Source: Croceicoccus sp. (GTDB lineage Bacteria > Pseudomonadota > Alphaproteobacteria > Sphingomonadales > Sphingomonadaceae). From it: a stretch of DNA of 12,031 nucleotides. Below are positions 1 through 7,541 of this stretch, one piece after another. Both the position numbers and the translations under genes were made by a program. The stretch covers positions 1 to 12,031 of the forward strand of contig JAPYSD010000052.1 in NCBI GenBank assembly GCA_029936705.1. Reading direction: 5' to 3'. The notes beneath the pieces were generated by a model. It searched no databases. It saw nothing but the letters and a program-made list of their open reading frames with translations, and was not told where the DNA came from. Position 1 is the stretch's first letter; each line of letters starts with the position of its first letter.

Positions 1-317
1 CCGCGCATGTAGACCATGCCGTTTACCGAACTGGAACCGCCTATGCCGCGCCCCTTCAGCCATGTTTCCTCGGGCTGGTTGCCAGCCGGAGTGACGCCAT
101 AGGCGAAGACGTGTGGATTGGCCGGATCGAGCAATTTGCCCACACCGCGCGGCATGCGGATCAGCGGGTTCTTGTCATCTGGGCCGCATTCGATGAGCAG
201 CACCCTGTTGGCAGGGTTCGCGCTCAGCCTGTTGGCAAGGACGCAGCCCGACGAGCCGGCACCGACCACGATGTAATCGAATGACATCTCGTCCATCATG
301 GCAAGCGCGCGATTCAT
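1..317 (-). CDS. GMC family FAD-dependent oxidoreductase (choline/alcohol dehydrogenase type), N-terminal part, cut by left edge
   Basis: The first about 105 residues of a glucose-methanol-choline oxidoreductase; the rest lies left of the window. Read from ATG at 317 the protein has a short leader, then a beta strand leading into the FAD dinucleotide-binding loop VGAGSSG (about residues 18-24), an acidic strand end near LLIE, and the GMC signature GRGIGGSSSVNGMVYMRG at the window edge. Enzymes of this family oxidise primary or secondary alcohols to aldehydes or ketones using FAD; most complete members have 500-560 residues. A GGGAGAG ribosome binding site (minus strand, 321-327) lies just before the ATG. 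A second ATG (MSFDYIVVG) ten codons downstream is an alternative start. The gene is divergent from the sulfotransferase gene. Family assignment is secure; the substrate is unknown. Confidence 0.93.
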   Translation of the reverse strand, partial: MNRALAMMDEMSFDYIVVGAGSSGCVLANRLSANPANRVLLIECGPDDKNPLIRMPRGVGKLLDPANPHVFAYGVTPAGNQPEETWLKGRGIGGSSSVNGMVYMR

Positions 318-448
318 TTTCTCTCCCGTCGATCAGGGATGTGTCGCGCCTGGGTGCCAGCCTCTGTCCTACCCGTTGACAGGTTGGCGCTTTTTTTGCG
401 CGCCTAACTTGGCGTGAAACCAGAAAAGACAAAGAGAGGAACGCGCAA
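318..448. promoter_or_regulatory. Divergent intergenic region between GMC oxidoreductase and sulfotransferase genes
   Basis: This 131-bp gap must hold promoters for both directions. A perfect TTGACA hexamer is at 376-381 (plus), but no good -10 box lies 16-18 bp downstream; TAACTT at 405-410 is 23 bp away, too far. A GC-rich inverted repeat GGCGC (386-390) / GCGCC (400-404) encloses a run of seven T. The hexamer TTGGCG occurs at 384-389 and again at 409-414, a 25-bp step that would suit a regulator binding two helical turns apart. The sulfotransferase ribosome binding site AGAGAGGA lies at 433-440. The promoter role follows from the position; the individual boxes are weak candidates. Confidence 0.4.
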
Positions 449-1588
449 ATGAGTGATCCGACGCCGCAGCAATTGATCGACGAAGCGGGGCTGGACCAGG
501 AAATGGCCGCCGGTGCCATGCCCGGCCTTTCCGCAGCGCTGACGGCGCTTGGCGAGGAAGGCGGTCTTTCCGAGGCCGGTCATCAGCGAGCCCTTGCGCA
601 GTTTCGCGACAATCTGGCGCGCCTTTCCGCCATTGCGGCTGACCGCAGGGCGAATCCGGAGATCGCCGATGTCGAGATTGTGCGCCCGGTCTTCATTCTG
701 GGTCTGCCTCGCTGCGGAACTTCGATCCTTCACGCGCTGATCGGGGCGGACCCGCAGATACGCACCCCGCTGCAATGGGAGGTTGCCGCGCCATCGCCGC
801 CGCCCGATGCGGCGACCTTCGATACCGATCCGCGCGCGGACAGGTTCGACGCCTATGTGCGGGAGAATTTCACCGGCGCCTGGGCCGATGTGCTCAAGGC
901 GCATCCGATCGGATCGCGCATACCGCAGGAATGCGGCATGATTCTTGAGACTGCGTTTCAGGGGATCAACCCGACAATGCTGTTCCGCTTGCCGTCCTAT
1001 TACGACTGGTATCGCAAGGCGGATACGCGGTTCGGCTATGGCGTGCACAAGATGTGGCTGCAGCATCTGGCATGGAAGAACCCGCGCAAGCACTGGGTGC
1101 TGAAGGTGCAGGAACATGCGCACCACCTTGCCGAACTGCTTTCTGTCTATCCCGACGCGGTGCTGGTGCAGCCGCATCGTGATCCGGTTACGGTCATGGC
1201 GTCGATCTCGCGCCTGATTGAAGTGATCCGATGCGTATCTTTCGACCGGATCGACCGTGACGAACTGGGGCAGGAATTGCTGCACCTGTGGCACGACGGG
1301 CAGGCTGCAGCGCTTACATGGCGTAAGGCCAATCCGCAGGTGGAGGTTCTAGACCTTGCCTTTCGCGACCTCATCGCGGACCCGGTTGAGGCGGTACGCA
1401 AGGTCTACAAACATGCCGATATCGATTTCACGGGCGAGAGCGAGGAAGCGGTATCGCGCTGGTGGCGTGAGCATCCTGCGGACAAGCACGGGCAGCACCG
1501 CTACGAGCTGGCGGACTATGGCCTGACGCGCGAGCAGGTCGAGGGCGTCTATGCCGATTACATTTCTGCCTACAGGCAATATCTGTGA
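449..1588 (+). CDS. PAPS-type sulfotransferase family protein (Sulfotransfer_3-like)
   Basis: A 379-residue protein of the bacterial sulfotransferase group common in sphingomonads and mycobacteria. A helical N-terminal region (1-75) precedes beta strand VFILGL and the 5'-phosphosulfate-binding loop LPRCGTS (86-92). The 3'-phosphate-binding element HRDP (243-246) is followed by a serine-containing helix (ASISRL, 251-256), with the family's WVLK strand at 216-219 and the conserved PQEC segment near 159-162. All recognisable cofactor-binding elements are present, so it probably transfers sulfate from PAPS to a hydroxyl; the acceptor cannot be predicted. There is no signal peptide, so it is likely cytoplasmic. 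AGAGAGGA sits 8 bases before the ATG. The stop overlaps the GTG start of the DUF1214 gene (GTGA), implying translational coupling. Members of this family are common in lipid and steroid gene clusters without proven reactions. Confidence 0.9.
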   Translation: MSDPTPQQLIDEAGLDQEMAAGAMPGLSAALTALGEEGGLSEAGHQRALAQFRDNLARLSAIAADRRANPEIADVEIVRPVFILGLPRCGTSILHALIGADPQIRTPLQWEVAAPSPPPDAATFDTDPRADRFDAYVRENFTGAWADVLKAHPIGSRIPQECGMILETAFQGINPTMLFRLPSYYDWYRKADTRFGYGVHKMWLQHLAWKNPRKHWVLKVQEHAHHLAELLSVYPDAVLVQPHRDPVTVMASISRLIEVIRCVSFDRIDRDELGQELLHLWHDGQAAALTWRKANPQVEVLDLAFRDLIADPVEAVRKVYKHADIDFTGESEEAVSRWWREHPADKHGQHRYELADYGLTREQVEGVYADYISAYRQYL

Positions 1589-2748
1589 GCCGCTGGGCCG
1601 ATTATCTGGCGCAGCTTTCCTCGGCAGAGGACGTGCTTGCCATGCTTCCGGACAACGCCGGTCCGGATGATGTCGCCGCAGTGGAGCGCATGCTGTTCAT
1701 GGCGCTTGCTTCGGGATGGCTGACCGCCTTTGCGGATCGCGACAATCCCGATTTCGTTCCGGCGGTCGGCACCCATTTCAACCTTGTCGGCACCAATCCC
1801 GATTTCATCTACGCGGCGGCCTCCATCGATGGCGATGGCAGCTACCTGCTAACGGGCGAGCGCGGTGAAAGCCTTTTCGTGCAGATGGATATCACGGCAG
1901 GCGGGCTGGGCGTGATTGATGCGTTGGGCCCATCGCTGGGGACGGTCGATTTCGACGATCTTGCGGTGGATGGGGAAGGGCGCTTTTCCCTGATGTTGAG
2001 CCCTGAACGGCCTGCGGGCTGGAGCGGCGACTGGCGTCATCTCGATCCCTCGGCTCGGTCGCTCTCCCTCCGTCAGGCCAGCTATGACTGGGGTACGGAA
2101 AGGGAAGCGCGAATTGCCATTGAACGGACCGACATCGCCCATTCTCCCCGTCGGTGGACGCAAAGGGAAATCGGCGAGCGGCTGATGGCGCTATGCGGGT
2201 ATCCCAAGCGGATCGGGACCATGTCCCTTGGCTTTATTGCTGCGCAACAACAAAAGGGTTTGTGGAACGCGGTCGAACATGACGACTGGGCGGGACGCGG
2301 CGGCGTTGAGGGGCAGCATTATTACCAGGGCCTGTTCCGGCTAGAACCTGGTAGCGCCCTGTTGCTGGAAAGCGCATTGCCCGATGCGGTGCGCTACTGG
2401 AACGTGCAATTGAACGACATGCGCTGGAACACGATTGATTGGATGAACCGTCAGTCGAGCCTGAATGGCGGGCAGGCGAGTATCGATGCCGATGGCAGGT
2501 TTCGCGCAGTGATCGCCTTGGATGATCCGGGCATCGCCAACTGGCTGGACCCGGGCGGTTATTCGGAAGGCTCGATCATGCTGCGCTGGAGCGGGGCGAG
2601 CAGTGGGCCGGAGCCGAGCCTGACCGTCGTTCCCCTCGACAAGCTTGATGCGCGGCTGCCTCCGGAGACGATACGGATTTCGCCAGCGGAAAGGCAAGAG
2701 GCCCTGCGCGCGCGCCGCCGTTCCGTGCAGATGCGCCGCCGTTGGTAG
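1585..2748 (+). CDS. DUF1214 domain-containing protein
   Basis: A 387-residue protein starting at GTG 1585, which shares four bases with the sulfotransferase stop. The N-terminal half contains GTNPDFIY (69-76) and IDGDGSYLLTGERG (81-94), the pattern found upstream of DUF1214 domains. The C-terminal DUF1214 region includes VRYWNVQLND (269-278), NTIDWMNRQSSLNG (282-295), DADGRFRAVIA (301-311) and NWLDPGGYSEG (319-329), all hallmarks of the family. No signal peptide, membrane segment or catalytic motif is visible. DUF1214 has no agreed biochemical function. Coupling to a sulfotransferase suggests a joint task, for example binding or processing the sulfated product or its precursor (inference). 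The last residues are strongly basic (arginine-rich, about 370-387). The gene is tail-to-tail with the EthD-like gene, 10 bases between stops. Family call is firm, role unknown. Confidence 0.88.
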   Translation: MSRWADYLAQLSSAEDVLAMLPDNAGPDDVAAVERMLFMALASGWLTAFADRDNPDFVPAVGTHFNLVGTNPDFIYAAASIDGDGSYLLTGERGESLFVQMDITAGGLGVIDALGPSLGTVDFDDLAVDGEGRFSLMLSPERPAGWSGDWRHLDPSARSLSLRQASYDWGTEREARIAIERTDIAHSPRRWTQREIGERLMALCGYPKRIGTMSLGFIAAQQQKGLWNAVEHDDWAGRGGVEGQHYYQGLFRLEPGSALLLESALPDAVRYWNVQLNDMRWNTIDWMNRQSSLNGGQASIDADGRFRAVIALDDPGIANWLDPGGYSEGSIMLRWSGASSGPEPSLTVVPLDKLDARLPPETIRISPAERQEALRARRRSVQMRRRW

Positions 2749-2758
2749 CAGAGCGCCG

Positions 2759-3538
2759 TCAGGCCGAGCCGAGCTTCTCCGCGCCGCCCGTCAGCACATC
2801 GTCGCCCATGCGCGCACGGGCCTGTTCCTCGTCCGCAAGGCCTTGGGCGGTGGGGTGCTGGACATCGTCCTTCGTCAACCTGCCGGTCAGCCTGTCCCAA
2901 TGCGTGACCAGCAGGTCGTCGCGTTCGACGAGGTCTGACAGCGCAAGTTCCGGCGCGTCTTTCCAACCCTGCCAGCTGTCGGAGGAATTGACCTTGTAGA
3001 TGCCGACATAACTATATCGCGGCGTGGTGGGGATCATCTGTCCATGGCTGCGAAACGCCAGCAGGGCTGCGCTGTGAACGCCCGGACGGCGCACGGCGGC
3101 AGGCAGATAGCTGTCGGCATACCATTCGCGCAATTCGGCGTCCTTGCCCGGTGCGGCATTGAACTGTTCGAACACGACGCCGCCCGAATGTTCGATTTCG
3201 GGGTCGTTGTTCCGGAATGCCAGCGGATAATAGTGATAATCCTCAAGCACGCTGTCATCGATGGCGGTGGTGACCATCATGCGGCTGGTCAGCGCATTCT
3301 CCCAATGCTCGCGCGAGAAACGTTCGGGATCGAATACATCGTAAAGGGCGAAATACTGCCAGTCATATTCCGGCGGGATGTCCATCGGCTGATGCGGACT
3401 GCGGCTGAAACGCTGCGCGGTGATAGAGCCGCGGAATCGCAGTGCATCGCGGATGTGGATGTTGGTGTACCAGTCGTCGAGGTCAGCCTCGCGCCCCGGA
3501 CGCGCCTTGGTCAGTACGACGAGGACCGCTTCGATCAT
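2759..3538 (-). CDS. Tandem dimeric alpha-beta-barrel (EthD-like) protein
   Basis: A 259-residue protein from ATG 3538, last gene of the five-gene minus-strand operon; five bases separate it from the SDR stop. Two homologous halves are visible. Half one (about 1-110) has strand VLVVLTKARPG, then DDWYTNIHIRDALRFRGS (21-38). Half two (about 119-215) has VVFEQFNAAPG, then REWYADSYLPAAVRRPGV (137-154). Each half shows the small-molecule-binding ferredoxin-like layout of EthD/DABB proteins: strand, W-Y helix, proline/arginine turn, strand. Most relatives are about 100 residues and dimerise, so this looks like an internal duplication that builds the barrel within one chain. EthD-like proteins are usually accessory or cofactor-free enzymes (cyclase, oxygenase or decarboxylase-type) in catabolic clusters. 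The open frame continues upstream through the SDR gene to 4417, but that extension is antisense-quality shadow. The exact reaction is unknown. Confidence 0.82.
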   Translation of the reverse strand: MIEAVLVVLTKARPGREADLDDWYTNIHIRDALRFRGSITAQRFSRSPHQPMDIPPEYDWQYFALYDVFDPERFSREHWENALTSRMMVTTAIDDSVLEDYHYYPLAFRNNDPEIEHSGGVVFEQFNAAPGKDAELREWYADSYLPAAVRRPGVHSAALLAFRSHGQMIPTTPRYSYVGIYKVNSSDSWQGWKDAPELALSDLVERDDLLVTHWDRLTGRLTKDDVQHPTAQGLADEEQARARMGDDVLTGGAEKLGSA

Positions 3539-3543
3539 GCCTT

Positions 3544-4377
3544 CTATCCGCCAACGCGGGTAAAGGGCATGTGCGGCGCGCCCATCGTTTCGCGATAGGA
3601 AATCGGCTGCTTCCCGTCGAGATCGCTGACTCCGTAACGCGCGCCCATTTCGGCCCCGATCAGCGCCTGCCCGGTGAAGGACATTATCCTGGGGTCGGCG
3701 TACAGGGCTTGCAGTACGCGCGCGGCGAATTCGGGCGTCTCCCATTGGGGAAGGCTTTCGCGCATGTCGGGGGGCAGCATGTCGGCAGGCATGGCTTTCA
3801 CCGCATCGGTCAGGATGAAGCCCGGCCAATAGGAAATCGCGGCCACGCCGTGCGGGGCAAGGTCCACTGCCATGTCGGCCATCATCTTGTCGGTTCCGGC
3901 CTTGGCCGCGCCATAGGCGGCCCCGTGGAAATAGGACACCGCGCCATAAAATGAAATGCTCGCGATCAGGCCCTTGCCCGCCTTGGCCATCATCGGTGCC
4001 GCATGCCACGAAGCGACATAGTTGGAGCGCAGGCCGACATCGATCATATCGACAAGGTGCAAAGGCTTTTCCCAGAACGGACCGGGCGCGATCAGGTCCA
4101 TCGCATGCACCGCCGCGGCATTGTTGACCAATATTTCGATCCGGCCTGCTTCGTGCTCGATCCGGGCGAAGGCACTGGCGACCGATGCGTCGTCGGCATG
4201 GTCGCATGCGATGGCAATCGGCTTGCCGCCGCGGTCCGCGATTTCGCCGGACACCGCCGCCAGATCCGCCTCGTTCCGGCCCGTCACCACCACGGTAGCG
4301 CCATCGGCTCCGAACTCGCGGGCGATACCCCGGCCAAGGCCCCTTGTTGCTCCGGTAACGACTGCGACAACGCTCAT
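3544..4377 (-). CDS. DHRS1-like short-chain dehydrogenase/reductase
   Basis: A 277-residue classical SDR with an intact active site. The cofactor loop TGATRGLG is at 8-15, TGR at 32-34 (the arginine favours NADPH), D59 before the adenine pocket, NNAA at 85-88, active-site Asn119 (RSNY), Ser142 (ISFYG), Tyr155 and Lys159 (YGAAK). The segment VGLRSNYVASWHAAPMM and the later WPGFILTDAV match the DHRS1-like branch, with its longer middle loop (91-117) and C-terminal extension. Human DHRS1 has been reported to reduce steroid and xenobiotic ketones with NADPH; transferring that to this enzyme is inference. The ATG overlaps the PQQ dehydrogenase stop by 4 bp (ATGA), with GGGGAG upstream inside that gene. 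It probably interconverts an alcohol and a ketone made or used by its operon neighbours, in the cytoplasm. Confidence 0.92.
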   Translation of the reverse strand: MSVVAVVTGATRGLGRGIAREFGADGATVVVTGRNEADLAAVSGEIADRGGKPIAIACDHADDASVASAFARIEHEAGRIEILVNNAAAVHAMDLIAPGPFWEKPLHLVDMIDVGLRSNYVASWHAAPMMAKAGKGLIASISFYGAVSYFHGAAYGAAKAGTDKMMADMAVDLAPHGVAAISYWPGFILTDAVKAMPADMLPPDMRESLPQWETPEFAARVLQALYADPRIMSFTGQALIGAEMGARYGVSDLDGKQPISYRETMGAPHMPFTRVGG

Positions 4378-6737
4378 TTTTTCTCCCCCTGTACCCGAGT
4401 GCCCTGCGGCAACGCATAGGCGATCAGTTCGTTGCTATATCCCGACAATATGCCGCCATGTCCGCCCGCAGCGATCACAACGAATTGCCGACCGGACGGG
4501 TCGGACCAATAGGTCATGGGTGTTGCATTGCTGCCCGCCGGAAGTCGTCCGTGCCAAAGCTCCTTGCCCGACCGAAGTTCATAGGCGCGGATCATGTGTT
4601 CCTGCGTTGCACCGATGAAGGCCAGCCCGCTGCCCGTGACCACCGCCCCGCCGATATTGGGCACGCCCATCGGAATCGGTATGACAAGCGGCATCATCAG
4701 CGGGCCGCTATCGCGCGCCGTGCCGAACGGCTTTTGCCAAAGCAGCTTGCCCGAAACGAGATCGACAGCACTGACGAGCCCGTAGGGCGGCTCTGTACAG
4801 GGCGCGACGAGCGGGGACAGGAACGGTGCAACGGCGGCCGCATAGGGAGTCCCGGTCTGTGCCACCGGCCCTGCAACGTTCTCGTAACTTGGGACCGCCA
4901 CGGGCTTCAGTCCGATCCTGTCGGCTTCGTCGCGCGCTATCAGACGGTTGGAGTTCAGGACATGCGACGAATTCACGAATGCGATGCCCTGTACCGGATC
5001 GACCGCGATGCTGCCCCAGTTGTTGCCGCCCAGAGAGCCCGGCCAGATAATCGACGCGCGGTCGGTCTCAATCGGAGTCATGTGCCCGTCGAAACGCGCC
5101 TGCCGGAACTTCAAGCGGCACCAGGCCTGGTCCACCATCGCCATGCCCCACATGCTGCGCTCGCTTGGCCGCGGTCCTTCGAAACTGGGCAGGCCGACCG
5201 AGAATGGCTGTGTGTGCGCTCCGCGATCGCCTTCTGCCTTCGAAGGCGTCACCGGCAATTCGGCAACCTCGGTGATGGGCTCTCCCGTGCGGCGATCGAG
5301 CATGAAAAGCTCGCCCCGCTTCGTCGGTTGCAGCAGGGCAGGGCGGCCGTCGGGCAGGTCGAACAGGACAGGCTGCGATCCGACGTCGTAATCCCAGATA
5401 TCGTGATGGGCCGTCTGGAAATGCCATCGCGGCCGACCAGTTTCAGCATCCAGCGCAACGACGCTGGTCGAGTATCTCTCCATTTCCGGCGTGCGGTGCA
5501 GCCCCGTATAATCCGGGGTGGCATTGCCCATCGGTACATAGACCATGCCCAGCTCTTCATCGGCGCTCATCACGCTCCAGCTGTTGGGCGTACCTGGGGT
5601 ATAGGTCTCGCCCGGCGCAGGCTCGCCCATCCGGTCGGGGGCGCCCATATCCCATGCCCATGCCAGCTTTCCGGTGATGGCATCATAGGCGCGGATCACG
5701 CCTGAAGGCTCGCCGACCATCTGGCCGTCGGTGACCCAACCGCCGATCACCAGCTTCCCCGAAACGAGCGTGGGCGGTGAGGAAACGTGGTAATAGCCCG
5801 GCGGGGCCTTGCTCATGCCGCGTAGCAGATCGACTTCACCTTCTTTGCCAAAATCGGTGCAGGGCTGCCCTGTCTGCGCGTCGAGGGCGATCAGGCGGCT
5901 GTCGATAGTCGCGGTGTAGATCCGCGCGGCACAGCTTTCGCCGGCTGCCGCATCGGGCGCTGCGAAGTAAGTGACGCCCCTGCATGTCTGGCCGAAAACC
6001 CCGGTCGCGTCGGCATGGGCTTCAAAGCGCCAGATCTGCTTACCGCTTTCGGGATCGAGGGCGATGACGTCATTATAGCCGGTGCAGACATACAGCCGGT
6101 CGTCAACCATCAGCGGGGTTGCCTGAAAAGGCGCGGGCTGACCGTTCGGTTCTCGCCCGGTCGAATAGCGCCACACCTCTTGCAGCGCACCGACATTGGC
6201 AGGGGTGATCTGGTCAAGGGGCGAAAAGCGGCGTCCTGCCTGCAGATTCCCGTAATGATGCCATTCGCCGTCGCGCGCAGATGCGGGCGCTCCGGCCAGA
6301 CCGGCAAGATCGGTGCCGCCGGTGATACGGTCGTTCCAGAAAGTCCACGAAAGCCCCGCAAGCAGACCCAGAAGCGCCACGCCCAACAGTCCGCCGCTGA
6401 TCCGCGTGACGGGGACGACGCCCAGCGATCGCCGCACCCATGGGGTAAGCAGCCAGATGCCGATGACCGTAAGCAAGCCCATCCGGCCCAGCAGTGGCCA
6501 GAAGGCGAAGCCCGCTTCCCAAACCGACCATGCCAGCGAAAGGGTCCATATGGCGGCATAGACATAAAGCGCTCTTGCCGATTGACGCCAAAGCAATCCG
6601 GCGACGGCAATGAATGCCAGACCGCCAGCCACATAATATGGCGAACCGCCCGCCAGCAGAAGTTGTGCGCCGATCCAGATCAGACTGATGCCCAGAAGCA
6701 GCACCAGTATTGCCAGCAAACGATTTAACCAGGTCAC
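4374..6737 (-). CDS. Membrane-bound PQQ-dependent dehydrogenase, glucose/quinate/shikimate-type
   Basis: A 787-residue quinoprotein close in length to E. coli Gcd (796). Five hydrophobic helices fill residues 5-135 (about 7-29, 32-52, 56-77, 82-100, 113-134) and anchor it in the inner membrane, with the catalytic propeller in the periplasm. The propeller starts at WHHYGNLQAGRRFSPLDQI (159-177) and carries repeated beta-blade motifs such as VIALDPESGKQIWRF, LIALDAQTGQP and VVALDAETGRPRWHF. The HHDIWDYD motif (444-451) holds the family's catalytic aspartate and Lys473 (PTKRG) matches the PQQ-contacting lysine; MTYWSDPSGRQFVVIAAGGHG (741-761) is the C-terminal signature. Such enzymes oxidise alcohols or sugars and pass electrons to ubiquinone. 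The start is GTG: an in-frame TGA lies five codons upstream and no ATG precedes the first helix. Its ribosome binding site is weak, 27 bases after the membrane gene. Substrate uncertain; the operon makes glucose unlikely (inference). Confidence 0.93.
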   Translation of the reverse strand: MTWLNRLLAILVLLLGISLIWIGAQLLLAGGSPYYVAGGLAFIAVAGLLWRQSARALYVYAAIWTLSLAWSVWEAGFAFWPLLGRMGLLTVIGIWLLTPWVRRSLGVVPVTRISGGLLGVALLGLLAGLSWTFWNDRITGGTDLAGLAGAPASARDGEWHHYGNLQAGRRFSPLDQITPANVGALQEVWRYSTGREPNGQPAPFQATPLMVDDRLYVCTGYNDVIALDPESGKQIWRFEAHADATGVFGQTCRGVTYFAAPDAAAGESCAARIYTATIDSRLIALDAQTGQPCTDFGKEGEVDLLRGMSKAPPGYYHVSSPPTLVSGKLVIGGWVTDGQMVGEPSGVIRAYDAITGKLAWAWDMGAPDRMGEPAPGETYTPGTPNSWSVMSADEELGMVYVPMGNATPDYTGLHRTPEMERYSTSVVALDAETGRPRWHFQTAHHDIWDYDVGSQPVLFDLPDGRPALLQPTKRGELFMLDRRTGEPITEVAELPVTPSKAEGDRGAHTQPFSVGLPSFEGPRPSERSMWGMAMVDQAWCRLKFRQARFDGHMTPIETDRASIIWPGSLGGNNWGSIAVDPVQGIAFVNSSHVLNSNRLIARDEADRIGLKPVAVPSYENVAGPVAQTGTPYAAAVAPFLSPLVAPCTEPPYGLVSAVDLVSGKLLWQKPFGTARDSGPLMMPLVIPIPMGVPNIGGAVVTGSGLAFIGATQEHMIRAYELRSGKELWHGRLPAGSNATPMTYWSDPSGRQFVVIAAGGHGGILSGYSNELIAYALPQGTRVQGEKK

Positions 6738-6764
6738 TTCGTTGCAATCTCACTTTTATGCGGA

Positions 6765-7541
6765 TCAGGGCACAAGTGCACTGGGGCCACCGAACGCCAT
6801 GCGTGCGATCACGGCGGGGGCGATATTGATCGCTAGGAAAGTCACCTGAAAAAGCAATACCATGCCCCACAGCCGAGCCCATTCCCGGCCGAGGCCGGCG
6901 GGCTTGGTCGCTGCGCCAAGGCGAACCTCATGCGCCATGAATCCTTGTGGATCGCGATCGGCAAGCATCCCGACGAACCAGCCAGCCCACAGACCGATGA
7001 GCAGGGGGAAAACGAGCGGCAACCGTCCCTGTTCGCTTTCCAGCGCTGGTCCCACCACCGAATCATAGGTCCACCAGCCGTTGGCGACTGAACTGCCCTC
7101 GACATAGATCTGATAGGCAAGGAAGAGCGGAAACGCGGTCATGAACGATAGCGCATAGGCCGATCGAGCAGGGAATTTGCGCTTGAGGAACAGCACCAGC
7201 GAGGTCAGCAAGGGAATCGAGACGGCAAACCACCATCCCCAGCTGAACGGCATGAACAGCGGCTTCACCGGCGTCGTATAGGCCATCTCGCCCCAGAATG
7301 GCAGGCGCGCGAATTGGGGGTTCCATGCGACATAGGCGCCCCAGTCACCGAAAAATTCCTGCCAGAAACCGCTTGAGGCTGCGATCAGCATCAGACCGAA
7401 AAGCGGGATGCGGCGGTTCTTCACCGCAAGCGCCGCGGCCGCCAGAAGCAGCGCACTCCACAGATAGATGCTGCCGATTTCCATCACCCATGGATTGACG
7501 GGGTCGCCCATCGTCTGGGCGGCGAGCGCCTCAGGACTCAT
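6765..7541 (-). CDS. Six-helix integral membrane protein, possibly AveC (spirocyclase)-like
   Basis: A 258-residue protein from ATG 7541, whose ATGA overlaps the stop of the SnoaL-like gene. The same frame stays open to 7652, but that part lies inside the upstream gene. Hydrophobic segments lie at about 22-40, 45-63, 93-118, 127-147, 174-193 and 221-247. Between helices 2 and 3 is an aromatic, acidic loop: FWQEFFGDWGAY (59-70), WNP (73-75), then FMPFSWGWWF (96-105). A second polar loop is VEGSSVANGWWTYDS (147-161). This layout resembles membrane proteins annotated as spirocyclase AveC family in mycobacteria and sphingomonads. AveC itself acts in avermectin spiroketal formation; I rate the link tentative and recall-based. 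It could equally be a membrane partner or substrate channel for the adjacent PQQ dehydrogenase. There is no signal peptide beyond helix 1, and no known catalytic motif. Confidence 0.78.
   Translation of the reverse strand: MSPEALAAQTMGDPVNPWVMEIGSIYLWSALLLAAAALAVKNRRIPLFGLMLIAASSGFWQEFFGDWGAYVAWNPQFARLPFWGEMAYTTPVKPLFMPFSWGWWFAVSIPLLTSLVLFLKRKFPARSAYALSFMTAFPLFLAYQIYVEGSSVANGWWTYDSVVGPALESEQGRLPLVFPLLIGLWAGWFVGMLADRDPQGFMAHEVRLGAATKPAGLGREWARLWGMVLLFQVTFLAINIAPAVIARMAFGGPSALVP

Noticed and set aside
386..404. GGCGC-T7-GCGCC hairpin as a terminator
   Set aside because: The T-run is in the loop rather than after the stem, the stem is only 5 bp, and it lies between divergent genes.
376..410. 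TTGACA with TAACTT as a sigma-70 promoter for the sulfotransferase
   Set aside because: The spacer is 23 bases, beyond the workable range, so I did not call it as a promoter.
404..1294. Minus-strand open frame of 296 codons opposite the sulfotransferase gene
   Set aside because: It is antisense to a clear family member, has no ribosome binding site or recognisable domain, and is typical of GC-rich antisense frames.
2759..4417. A long minus-strand open frame of 552 codons covering both the EthD-like and SDR genes
   Set aside because: Its first 293 codons run out of frame through the intact SDR gene and give an arginine-rich low-complexity product; the real gene starts at 3538.
4458..5705. 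Plus-strand open frame of 415 codons opposite the PQQ dehydrogenase
   Set aside because: Composition is rich in Arg/His/Pro with no family motif; it mirrors codon bias of the real gene.
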